NCBI GenBank assembly: GCA_028718045.1
Contig: JAQUMQ010000041.1
Span: 1-9,641 of the forward strand
Direction: 5' to 3'
DNA: 9,641 nt
From: Actinomycetota bacterium
Lineage (GTDB): Bacteria; Actinomycetota; Humimicrobiia; Humimicrobiales; Humimicrobiaceae
The notes below the pieces were generated by a model that did no database searches, was not told where the DNA came from, and was given only the letters and a program-made list of their open reading frames with translations. Of the stretch, positions 1 to 7,192 are shown one piece after another; the stretch's first letter is position 1, and each line of letters opens with the position of its first letter. Made by a program: the position numbers and the translations under genes.

Positions 1-1254
1 TTTCGGGGCAAAAACAAATACTTCGTCTTCAAACAAATCAAGCCTTAAAGATTCCATATAATCTTGAGGATTTTTCAGTTCTTTCTGCCAATCAAGAAGT
101 TGCCTGATCCAAGCAACTCTTTTATCAAATTCATCTAACTTTACATCCCCTTCTTTATATTTATAGTGTGCGGCAATACCGTATTCGGATATCTTATGCA
201 TTTCAAAAGTTCTGATCTGTATTTCCACGGGAACCCCTTTTTTTCCCATGACCGTTGTATGTAAAGACTGGTACATATTAAACTTCGGATTCGCTATATA
301 ATCTTTAAACCTACCGGGTACGGGTTTCCATATGGAATGAATTATTCCAAGCACTCCATAACAACTTTTGACATCATTTACGATTATTCTTATCGCAATC
401 AGGTCGAAAATATTTTCGAATGTTTTATTCTGGACAGTAAGCTTATTGTAAATACTATAATAATTTTTAACCCTTCCGCTTATTTCGGCATAAATCCCCA
501 CTTCATCCAATTTTTCTTTAACTGTTTCTATCGTTTCATCAATTAATTCTTTTCTTTCCTCGACCTTTTCGCTTAACATCTTTTTTATTTTTACATACTG
601 TCTTGGATAAAGATATTTAAAGCTTAAGTCTTCAAGTTCGGATTTAATCTGAAAAATACCCAAACGATGAGCTATGGGGGCATATACTTCAAGAGTTTCG
701 ATCGATTTTAGCTGCATCTTTTCTTTACTTAGCGATGAAAGAGTTCTCATATTGTGCAGCCTGTCGGCAAGTTTTACGATAATTATTCTGATGTCTTCCG
801 ACATTGCGATAATCATTTTTCTTAAGTTTCCTACCTGTCTTTCCTCTTTTGTATGGAAAATAATCTTATCGAGTTTTGTTACGCCATTTATGATATTTGT
901 TATTTCGTCGCCAAATTCTTCTTTTACTTTTTCGATCGTAAACTCTGTATCTTCAACAAGATCATGAAGAATAGCCGCAATAATCGACGCTTGATCAAGC
1001 TCGATTCTTGCAAGGATCTTAGCTACTTCGAGAGGATGCATTATAAACGGCTCGCCTGATTTTCTGAACTGATTTGTATGATACTTTTTTGCGATCAGAT
1101 AAGCTTTATGAATAAGATTTTCGTTTGCTTCCGGGTTGTATGATTTTATGGAAGAGATAAGTTCTTCATAATTTTTATCGATATCAACTATTTGCATATT
1201 TTGCAGTGCGATATCGTTATTTGTTTTTTCAACCGTCTTTTCAGGTAAAACCAT
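1..1254 (-). CDS. rel: Bifunctional (p)ppGpp synthetase/hydrolase, RelA/SpoT (Rel) family, 5' part; 3' end outside window
   Basis: The first 418 residues of a long RSH enzyme, which makes (p)ppGpp from ATP and GDP/GTP and also degrades it in the stringent response. The hydrolase HD domain is intact: H73 (FIMHP), H97-D98 with E101-D102 (HDLVED) and D164 (ADRLHN) match the catalytic set of long Rel proteins. The synthetase domain follows, with GRVK at 260-263, D284 (FDLIAIR), YQSLHTT at 328-334 and E344 (VEIQIRT). RFKD at 315-318 is the RxKD signature of bifunctional enzymes; synthetase-only RelA has ExDD. The open frame leaves the window at base 1, where the TGS domain is beginning (EDEVFVFAPK). 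The ATG at 1254 was chosen because AAGAGG lies 5 nt upstream; M20 has no such site. The gene starts 54 nt after recJ. Phe325 replaces the usual Pro before NxYQSLH. Family assignment is very secure; the bifunctional call is inferred from motifs. Confidence 0.96.
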   Translation of the reverse strand, partial: MVLPEKTVEKTNNDIALQNMQIVDIDKNYEELISSIKSYNPEANENLIHKAYLIAKKYHTNQFRKSGEPFIMHPLEVAKILARIELDQASIIAAILHDLVEDTEFTIEKVKEEFGDEITNIINGVTKLDKIIFHTKEERQVGNLRKMIIAMSEDIRIIIVKLADRLHNMRTLSSLSKEKMQLKSIETLEVYAPIAHRLGIFQIKSELEDLSFKYLYPRQYVKIKKMLSEKVEERKELIDETIETVKEKLDEVGIYAEISGRVKNYYSIYNKLTVQNKTFENIFDLIAIRIIVNDVKSCYGVLGIIHSIWKPVPGRFKDYIANPKFNMYQSLHTTVMGKKGVPVEIQIRTFEMHKISEYGIAAHYKYKEGDVKLDEFDKRVAWIRQLLDWQKELKNPQDYMESLRLDLFEDEVFVFAPK

Positions 1255-1262
1255 TATAACCT

Positions 1263-1302
1263 CTTGTAAATATTTAAAATAAATAAAACCATTCTTTACA
1301 AG
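1263..1302 (-). promoter_or_regulatory. Inverted repeat in the rel leader, overlapping its ribosome-binding site
   Basis: CTTGTAAA at 1263-1270 and TTTACAAG at 1295-1302 form a perfect 8-bp inverted repeat around 24 nt. It occupies most of the 54-nt gap between recJ and rel. Read on the minus strand, the downstream arm ends in AAG, the first three bases of the AAGAGG ribosome-binding site (1260-1265) of rel. It could be a weak RNA hairpin that limits rel translation or a DNA operator. With only two G-C pairs and a long loop it is not a convincing terminator, and chance is possible in DNA this AT-rich. Confidence 0.35.
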
Positions 1303-1308
1303 TATATT

Positions 1309-3126
1309 TTAATAAAATAAATCCAAAATAACTAATTGTAAATAAGATGTCTGCTCGTAAACATTTTCGTCAATATTACATAATAAAGATACCGGTGTGT
1401 TAATATCGATATTGTTTATATCTGAAACAATCTTATCATTTATATTAAAAAAAATAGCCTTTTTGTATGATCCTTTGTTTTTTATTTTTAAGCTTACATG
1501 TTTTCCGTTTTTTAAAAAATTTTTATCTGTAATTCTGCAATTCCTTACCAAAAATATAGGTTTGGTATTTCCTATTCCAAATGGCTCAAGCAACTTCAAT
1601 TGCTTTACCAAATCAGGTGTCAAATCGTCAAAATCAATCTCCGCATCATAATAATATTTCTTATTGGTTTTCAATTCCGACAATTCTTTACTGGCTATCT
1701 TGATCATTTCGCTTTTAAATAAATCATAATTATCTATTTTATTTATTGACTTGCTTTTTATATCTTGATTGCTTCCAGCGTTTAAAGTTATTCCGCATGC
1801 CATTTTGTGTCCGCCAAATTTCTCAAAAAAGTTATTTATCTTATTTAAATTTTCAAATAAGTCAAATTCTTCAATACTTCTTCCCGATCCTTTATATTTT
1901 TTATTGTCCTCTTTAAATAATATAACTGGTATATTTAATTTTTTTACAAGATCAGAAGCTACTATTCCCAACAAACCCTCGTTCCAGTTTATTGATTTCT
2001 CTATAAATATTTTTTGATGATTTATTATATATTTAAAGTCATATTTACTGTCTTCGAGAATTTCGGAAAGCATTTCTTCCTGCATTTTTCTTCTTTTGTC
2101 GTTCAACTCATTGATTTTAAATACAAGATTTTCGTTCTCAGCAGAATCCGACGTCAAAAGTCTAAGGCTTTTCGATGCACTCTCTATTCTGCCGGATGCA
2201 TTTAGCCTCGGGGCAATGACAAAGCCTACGTCATAAGTGTTTAAATTTTTCTTATCGGGCAAAACGGTTTCTATCAACTTTTTCATTCCGGAATTCTTGG
2301 TATTTTTTAATATCTTAAGACCCCATTTGACTATAATCCTATTTTCATCTACAAGCGGCATCAAATCTGCAACAGTGGAAACGGCAACAATATCGATTAA
2401 GTTAGTAAGATAATCTTTTTCAAATAATTTTTTTAGATTTTTATCCATCTTAATAAGAACCGCGTTTATCAATTTGAAAGTCACACCTGCGCCGCTTAAG
2501 TATTTAAACGGGTATCTCGAGTTTATATCATGAGGATTTACTGTTATGAAATGGCTGGGATCCGTACTCCCCGCATCATATGTTTTTACGATCTTATGAT
2601 GATCGCAAACGACAACATCAAGGTTGTACAACTCGTTATTCACATAATTTTTTACCTCGATGCTGTTTGAACCACAGTCTACGCATATTATAAGAGATAT
2701 TTGAGGACTTTCTTTTTTTAGCTTTTTGACAAATTTTACATTTATGTCATAGCCTTCTTCGGATCTGTCCGGTATATGAATCTTTGCGTCAAGACTTAAT
2801 TTTTTTAAAAATCCATATATCAAAGCACAGCTGATTATACCATCTGCGTCGTAATCTCCAAAAATCAAAATATTTTCATTATTTTTTATGGCTTTCAATA
2901 TTCTGTCAACGGCAATATCCATATTGGGTAACAGAAAAGGATCGTAAAAATCTTTCCCTTGCGGCTCTTTAATAAAATTGTTTATTTTCTCAGGAGTATC
3001 CATACCCCTGTTGACAAGAACTTTTATTACAACTTCGGAATACTTTAATAAAAAAACGAGGGATTCTAAAGATTGAGAATATTCTTTCTTTTTAACTGAA
3101 ATCCAGTTTTCTGGTATTTCTGGCAT
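1309..3126 (-). CDS. recJ: Single-stranded-DNA-specific exonuclease RecJ
   Basis: RecJ degrades single-stranded DNA 5' to 3' in recombinational and mismatch repair, using Mn/Mg bound by DHH-family aspartates. The 605-residue product is close to the usual length (about 570-600). The catalytic core shows DYDADG at 91-96, D120 in IPDR, D150 in CVDCG, DHH at 175-177 and a later Asp in VADLMPL near 254. The DHHA1 domain carries NEGLLGIVAS (382-391), GSGRS (413-417) and GGHKMACG (438-445). The C-terminal OB fold has EPFGIGNTKPIF near 514-525. The ATG lies 1 nt after the secF TAA with no strong ribosome-binding site, which suggests translational coupling to secF. The apt gene (adenine phosphoribosyltransferase) that sits between recJ and rel in some Firmicutes is absent here. 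No damage or missing motif seen. Confidence 0.97.
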   Translation of the reverse strand: MPEIPENWISVKKKEYSQSLESLVFLLKYSEVVIKVLVNRGMDTPEKINNFIKEPQGKDFYDPFLLPNMDIAVDRILKAIKNNENILIFGDYDADGIISCALIYGFLKKLSLDAKIHIPDRSEEGYDINVKFVKKLKKESPQISLIICVDCGSNSIEVKNYVNNELYNLDVVVCDHHKIVKTYDAGSTDPSHFITVNPHDINSRYPFKYLSGAGVTFKLINAVLIKMDKNLKKLFEKDYLTNLIDIVAVSTVADLMPLVDENRIIVKWGLKILKNTKNSGMKKLIETVLPDKKNLNTYDVGFVIAPRLNASGRIESASKSLRLLTSDSAENENLVFKINELNDKRRKMQEEMLSEILEDSKYDFKYIINHQKIFIEKSINWNEGLLGIVASDLVKKLNIPVILFKEDNKKYKGSGRSIEEFDLFENLNKINNFFEKFGGHKMACGITLNAGSNQDIKSKSINKIDNYDLFKSEMIKIASKELSELKTNKKYYYDAEIDFDDLTPDLVKQLKLLEPFGIGNTKPIFLVRNCRITDKNFLKNGKHVSLKIKNKGSYKKAIFFNINDKIVSDINNIDINTPVSLLCNIDENVYEQTSYLQLVILDLFY

Positions 3127-3127
3127 A

Positions 3128-4036
3128 TTATTTTTTATATTTCTGGAACCTGTTATTCCAAACCACCAAAAGCGGACTACCTATAAAAACAGAAGAATAA
3201 CTTCCTGATATTATTCCGATGAATAAACCAAAAGCAAAATCTTTTAATGTTTCATTTCCGACTATAAGCAGCAATATTATCGGGAAAAGCGTGGTTACCG
3301 CTGTTCCTATAGATCTTACAAGAGTTTTGTTTATAGAGTAATTAACCAAATCCGAAAATTTTTCTTTCTTGCTTATTCTTAATTCCTCACGGACTCTGTC
3401 AAATATGATTATGGTATCACTTAAAGAATATCCGAGTATGGTCAGTATCACAGCTATTGTAGTTGTATTGAATTCTCTATATGTTATTGCATAAAATCCA
3501 AGAACGATCAAAAGATCGTGCAGTAATTCGAATATTGAAACAATTGCAAATCTTACTTCGAATCTTATCCATATATAAATCAATATCCCCGCAATGCTTA
3601 TCGCCACTGCTATCAATGCATATTTTGTGATTTGTTTCGAAAAACCCGCAGCCACGTCCCTGTCTTGAATAATAGGCCTTTCAATGCCTATTTTTTCATC
3701 CAGGTTATCGAGTATCCTGGTTTTCTCTTGGACCGTTATCGGAACGGTTCTTATAATGTATTGGTCAAGTGCCGTACTTTGAAGTATGGATTTACCATAT
3801 CCTATTTCTTCCATTGCTTTTCTTAGCTCAGCAATGGGTACTTCATTTTTGAATTTTACTTCCATCAAATTGCCGCCAAGAAAATCTATCCCATAGTTAA
3901 AACCTCTGATGGAGAACATTATGATTCCTGCAAGTATTATGACCGACGATACGATAAACCATATTTTTCTTTTCCCGACAAAATCAAATTTATATGATTT
4001 ATCTCTGTTAACTGCATATGATTTTTCTTTTGCCAA
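3128..4036 (-). CDS. secF: Protein translocase subunit SecF
   Basis: SecF pairs with SecD in the cytoplasmic membrane and uses the proton gradient to help pull proteins through SecYEG. The 302-residue product has the family layout: a first membrane segment near 25-43, an extracytoplasmic domain opening with GIDFLGG (49-55), then five further membrane segments between about 138 and 293. The characteristic fourth-segment motif is GYSLSDTIIIFDRVRE at 202-217. The start is TTG at 4036: AAGGAG at 4044-4049 lies 7 nt upstream, inside the last codons of secD, and there is no early in-frame ATG before Met40, which would remove the first membrane segment. The start is 1 nt past the secD TAG, so the two are almost certainly translated together. 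Identification is secure. Confidence 0.97.
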   Translation of the reverse strand: MAKEKSYAVNRDKSYKFDFVGKRKIWFIVSSVIILAGIIMFSIRGFNYGIDFLGGNLMEVKFKNEVPIAELRKAMEEIGYGKSILQSTALDQYIIRTVPITVQEKTRILDNLDEKIGIERPIIQDRDVAAGFSKQITKYALIAVAISIAGILIYIWIRFEVRFAIVSIFELLHDLLIVLGFYAITYREFNTTTIAVILTILGYSLSDTIIIFDRVREELRISKKEKFSDLVNYSINKTLVRSIGTAVTTLFPIILLLIVGNETLKDFAFGLFIGIISGSYSSVFIGSPLLVVWNNRFQKYKK

Positions 4037-4037
4037 C

Positions 4038-5342
4038 CTATTTCTCCTTCAAAGTCTTAGGTACTTGACTGTCAGATATTTTGACACCTATAAATTTTGG
4101 CGTCATTATTCTTGAATTAATCATCAAAAACAATATAGATCTCGTTAAAATTATTGCGGTAAACATACTTATTATAACTCCAAGAGCCAGCGTGACGGCA
4201 AATCCTCTGATGGGGCCTGTGCCAAACCTATATAATGCTGCCGCCGTAATTAAAGTGGTAACATTCGAATCGATGATAGCTTTCAAAGCATTTTTAAAAC
4301 CTTCCCTAAATGATGCAATTTTTGATTTACCTTTAGTCATTTCTTCTCTTATTCTTGCAAATATCAAAACATTTGCATCCACAGCAATTCCGATTGTCAG
4401 AATAATACCGGCAATTCCGGGAAGAGTTAAAGGAGTTTTTAGTATCGAAATCACTCCCCAAAATATTGTTATGTAGCTTGTAAGACCCAGTAAAGAAACC
4501 AGTCCGAGCCCCCTATACATGGCTATCATATAAATTGCCACCAATGCAAAACCTATAATGCCGGCAAGCATACTTTGCTGCAGCGAATCCTGTCCCAGTG
4601 TCGGACCTATTGTTCTTATCTCTTGAATTTCAAGATTAACAGGCAGTGCGCCCGTTTGAAGAACAAGAGCAACTTCTTTTGCTTCTTCAAGACTTCCGAT
4701 GTTTTCGATCACACCGCTTCCAGAAATGGTCGACTTTATGACCGGAGCGGATTTGACTTCCCCGTCCAATACAATTGCCAGCTGTTTTCCTATATTTTCC
4801 GAGGTTATCTTCTCGAATTGTGTCGCACCTTCGGAATTGAAACTAAACTGAACAATCACTCTTCCGTTATTATCATACCCTGCTTTTGCATTCGAAAGTT
4901 TATCTCCGGTAATCAATGCGGGGCCTAACTTAAACTCACCATTCGAATCGACACTTTCCACTATCCTAAATTCAAGCTGAGCCGTTTTCCCTATTACTTC
5001 GACAGCTTTGTCAGGATCGTCTACTCCCGGAAGTTGAACAACTATATTGCTTGAATAATCTTTGGTTATAAGAGGTTCGGAAATGCCAAGCTTGTCTATT
5101 CTGTTTAGCATTATAAACATAGCTTTATCAATAGCTTCCGAACTTATGGAACCTCCGCTTTGTTTGCTGCCCGAAGCGTCTGTTTCGGCAGATTGAAGTT
5201 GTGTTGCCTTCAATATAACTTGCGTTCCGCCCTTAAGATCAAGACCCAACTTTACGGGATTTGAAATGATACTCCATACTGCAAGACCTACTACTATTAT
5301 GAAAATACATAGTACTATTATATTTGACCTGTTTTGCTTCAT
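4038..5342 (-). CDS. secD: Protein translocase subunit SecD
   Basis: SecD forms the SecDF complex, which uses the proton motive force to help secreted proteins off the Sec channel. From the ATG at 5342 the product is 434 residues: a membrane segment at about 8-26, GLDLKGG at 33-39, the extracytoplasmic P1 region to about 245 (with RIDKLGISEP at 81-90 and VLDGEVKSAP at 191-200), then five membrane segments. VDANVLIFARIREE at 321-334 holds the conserved membrane Asp (D322) linked to proton transport. It is short beside E. coli SecD (615) but normal for Gram-positive-type proteins. A Ser/Gly-rich linker lies near 51-68. An in-frame TTG at 5348 would add two residues; neither start has a strong ribosome-binding site. 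It begins 37 nt after yajC and ends 1 nt before secF. Confidence 0.96.
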   Translation of the reverse strand: MKQNRSNIIVLCIFIIVVGLAVWSIISNPVKLGLDLKGGTQVILKATQLQSAETDASGSKQSGGSISSEAIDKAMFIMLNRIDKLGISEPLITKDYSSNIVVQLPGVDDPDKAVEVIGKTAQLEFRIVESVDSNGEFKLGPALITGDKLSNAKAGYDNNGRVIVQFSFNSEGATQFEKITSENIGKQLAIVLDGEVKSAPVIKSTISGSGVIENIGSLEEAKEVALVLQTGALPVNLEIQEIRTIGPTLGQDSLQQSMLAGIIGFALVAIYMIAMYRGLGLVSLLGLTSYITIFWGVISILKTPLTLPGIAGIILTIGIAVDANVLIFARIREEMTKGKSKIASFREGFKNALKAIIDSNVTTLITAAALYRFGTGPIRGFAVTLALGVIISMFTAIILTRSILFLMINSRIMTPKFIGVKISDSQVPKTLKEK

Positions 5343-5379
5343 ATTCAAAATCTAAAAGGAAATTATTTTTTGTATAGAA

Positions 5380-5847
5380 TTACTTTTTCCCTGCATCAGA
5401 CGAAGATACATCCTGCGTTATTTTTCTGGAAATTGCACTTTTAGTTATTTTTATGTCGACACCACTTGAAATTGTAACTATTATTGCTTCTCCGCTTATA
5501 TCTTTTATCCTTCCATAAATTCCGCCGACAGTCACTATCTCGTCGCCTCTTTTAAGATTACCAAGTAAATCCTGTTGTGTTTTCGATTTCTGCCTTTGAG
5601 GTCTTATCAAAAGGAAATAAAAAGCAACTACCAAAATAACCAGCCATATCCATGTTCCATATTTTGCCAACCATGATTGTTGAACCGGAGTTCCGTCTGC
5701 ATTTGTAGCAATCGTGGTACTTCCCGCTGCTCCGGTTGGAGCCAAAAGCTGGCATCCTGAAGAAACTATTCCGATAAGCGTAATTAAAGTAGCAATTATC
5801 ACGATCATGGCTATCTTTGTTGTTTTCGTTTTTTTAATATTTTTCAT
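5380..5847 (-). CDS. yajC: Sec translocase accessory protein YajC, with an atypical lipoprotein-like N-terminus
   Basis: YajC is a small membrane protein that associates with SecDF. The family core is clear: a membrane segment at about 65-81 followed by IRPQRQKSK (81-89), then LLGNLKRGDEIVTVGGIYGRI (94-114) and an AIIVTISSGVDIKITKSAI stretch. The ATG at 5847 is chosen because AAGGTGG (5853-5859) sits 5 nt upstream; an in-frame ATG at 5898 would add 17 residues and has no such site. The result is 155 residues, longer than the usual 85-110. The excess is N-terminal: basic residues, a hydrophobic run at 12-28 and VSSGC at 28-32, which fits a lipobox with Cys32 as the lipidated residue, then a Thr/Ala/Gly-rich linker. 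Most YajC proteins have only the later segment. It heads the yajC-secD-secF set. The family call is secure; lipidation is inferred. Confidence 0.93.
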   Translation of the reverse strand: MKNIKKTKTTKIAMIVIIATLITLIGIVSSGCQLLAPTGAAGSTTIATNADGTPVQQSWLAKYGTWIWLVILVVAFYFLLIRPQRQKSKTQQDLLGNLKRGDEIVTVGGIYGRIKDISGEAIIVTISSGVDIKITKSAISRKITQDVSSSDAGKK

Positions 5848-5885
5848 AAAATCCACCTTGTGTTTATCTATGATTATGTTAAACC

Positions 5886-5938
5886 ATTTGTATTGCAAAT
5901 ATAACTATTATTAACATATTTTTATATTTTGCAAATAT
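5886..5938. repeat. Duplicated TTGCAAATAT word with palindromic flanks upstream of yajC
   Basis: TTGCAAATAT occurs at 5893-5902 and again at 5929-5938, start to start 36 bp apart. Each copy sits in an inverted repeat: ATTTG-TATTG-CAAAT at 5886-5900, and ATATTT-TGC-AAATAT at 5924-5938. Paired similar palindromes before a gene start can be binding sites for a dimeric regulator. Here the upstream copy overlaps the candidate -35 box and the downstream copy lies about where transcription would begin. The high A+T makes chance a real alternative. Confidence 0.35.
5907..5934 (-). promoter_or_regulatory. Candidate sigma-70-type promoter for yajC-secDF-recJ-rel
   Basis: On the minus strand TTGCAA (5929-5934, 4 of 6 to TTGACA) is followed after 16 nt by AATAAT (5907-5912, 5 of 6 to TATAAT). 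A TG pair lies two bases before the -10 hexamer, close to an extended -10 arrangement. Transcription would start near 5900, giving a leader of about 50 nt before the yajC ATG. The match is moderate, and AT-rich spacers produce such matches by chance, so this is only the best candidate in the spacer. Confidence 0.3.
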
Positions 5939-6027
5939 TATTTAGTTCATTGTAATCACTAAAAGAATTCGAATGTAAATTTTTTTAATTTTTAATCATC
6001 ATATTCATAGTTTTTTAAAAATAAAAT

Positions 6028-7149
6028 TTACTTATTTTCATAATTTTTTATAAACTCATTTTTAAAATCAGCGAAGTTGTTTTTTGCAATTGCCAGCCTG
6101 CAATTTCTGACCAGGTCAAACAGAAAATACAGATTATGTATTGACAGTAAAATACTTGATAAGATTTCTTTATTTTTATATAAATGTTTTATATATGATT
6201 TCGAATAATTCCTGCATGTATAGCACATGCACATTTCATCGATAGGGGAAAAATCATCGCTGAATCTGGCATTTTTTATATTTATCTTGCCAGATCTTGT
6301 AAATGCGCTTCCGTTTCTTGATATCCGTGTCGGAAGAACGCAATCAAACATGTCTATCCCGCAGTCTATGGCTTCCAAAATTCCGATAGGATCGCCGAGA
6401 CCCATAACATACAAAGGTTTGCTTGTATCTACATAATTTACCGTATGGTTTATCATTTCTACCGTTAAGCTTCTTTCTTCGCCGACACTCAATCCTCCTA
6501 GTGCGATTCCAGAAAAATCGAGTTCGGAAATAGCTTCCGCACAATATTTTCTCAAACCTTTATTAAACCCTCCCTGAACTATCCCAAATAATTTTGAATC
6601 AGCATTCATATCGCTTTTATTTAATTCTTTTATTGAAAGCTTTGCCCATTTCAAAGTCCTTTTTGCGGCATTGTTTATAACTTCATCGGAAGCATCGAAG
6701 GTGCTGCATTCATCAAGCATCATCATTATATCCGATCCCATAAGCATTTGCATTTGTATCACTTTTTCGGGAGTAAAAAAATGCACCGAACCATCAATTA
6801 CCGATTTAAATTCGACTCCCTTTTCCATTATCTTTCTTATTCCGCTCAAGCTAAAAACCTGAAAACCTCCGCTGTCTGTCAAAATGCTGTTGGGCCAATT
6901 AGAAAATTTATGAAGACCTCCTGCTTTTTTTATTAGACCAATTCCCGGAGAAAGATATAAATGATAAAGGTTTGCAAGTACTATATTGCAACCCATTTCC
7001 TCCAATTGTTCGTTCAGCACGGCTTTTACTGTTGCTTTTGTTCCGACAGGCATAAAAACCGGCGTAAATATTGTATTTCTGGACGTTATTATTTTGCCAA
7101 GCCTTGCTTTTGAGCCATTGTCTTTTTTAAAAATTTCAAAAAAATTCAA
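6028..7149 (-). CDS. tgt: tRNA-guanine transglycosylase (queuine/preQ1 tRNA-ribosyltransferase), bacterial Tgt
   Basis: Tgt swaps guanine 34 in the anticodon of tRNAs for Asp, Asn, His and Tyr for preQ1, an early step of queuosine formation on tRNA. The 373-residue product shows the full active site: D92 in TDSGGFQ (general acid/base), D146-E147-C148, VQGG at 191-194, ALGGLSVGE near 216-224 and the nucleophile D269 in MFDCVLPTR, with R275 and R278. The zinc site is Cys307, Cys309, Cys312 and His338, with the usual 31-residue Cys-to-His spacing. The start is uncertain: TTG at 7149 lies 12 nt from AAGGAG, and an ATT codon directly before it lies 9 nt away. N-terminal alignment by eye fits either. 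The gene follows queA by 43 nt, and the next gene is 180 nt away. Confidence 0.96.
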   Translation of the reverse strand: MNFFEIFKKDNGSKARLGKIITSRNTIFTPVFMPVGTKATVKAVLNEQLEEMGCNIVLANLYHLYLSPGIGLIKKAGGLHKFSNWPNSILTDSGGFQVFSLSGIRKIMEKGVEFKSVIDGSVHFFTPEKVIQMQMLMGSDIMMMLDECSTFDASDEVINNAAKRTLKWAKLSIKELNKSDMNADSKLFGIVQGGFNKGLRKYCAEAISELDFSGIALGGLSVGEERSLTVEMINHTVNYVDTSKPLYVMGLGDPIGILEAIDCGIDMFDCVLPTRISRNGSAFTRSGKINIKNARFSDDFSPIDEMCMCYTCRNYSKSYIKHLYKNKEILSSILLSIHNLYFLFDLVRNCRLAIAKNNFADFKNEFIKNYENK

Positions 7150-7161
7150 AATACTTTCAAA

Positions 7162-7167
7162 CTCCTT
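7162..7167 (-). promoter_or_regulatory. Ribosome-binding site of tgt
   Basis: AAGGAG on the minus strand, in the 43-nt gap between queA and tgt. It is the only purine-rich site before tgt. It stands 12 nt from the TTG start used here, which is long, and 9 nt from the in-frame ATT at 7150-7152. No in-frame ATG or GTG occurs nearby. Confidence 0.7.
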
Positions 7168-7192
7168 GAAAAAAATTTTTAAAAATAAAAAA

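Larger units (their letters stand above)
5848..6027 (-). other. AT-rich intergenic spacer between tgt and yajC
   Basis: This 180-nt spacer is the largest non-coding stretch in the window. It holds the yajC ribosome-binding site (5853-5859), a candidate promoter (5907-5934) and a duplicated palindromic word (5886-5938). I see no GC-rich hairpin with a T run after tgt, so there is no visible intrinsic terminator and read-through from tgt remains possible. Bases 5940-6027 show nothing beyond A/T runs. Confidence 0.7.

Noticed and set aside
1253..1258. Perfect TATAAT just before rel on the minus strand
   Set aside because: It overlaps the rel ATG, so transcription from it would begin inside the coding region, and no -35 box lies at the right distance.
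5848..5898. 17-residue N-terminal extension of YajC from an upstream ATG at 5898
   Set aside because: The internal ATG at 5847 has AAGGTGG 5 nt upstream and begins a proper signal-sequence-like N-terminus; the extension has no ribosome-binding site.
7169..7186. Palindrome ATTTTTAAAAAT followed by a T run between queA and tgt, resembling a terminator
   Set aside because: The stem has no G-C pair and would not be stable in RNA, and tgt starts immediately after with its own ribosome-binding site.
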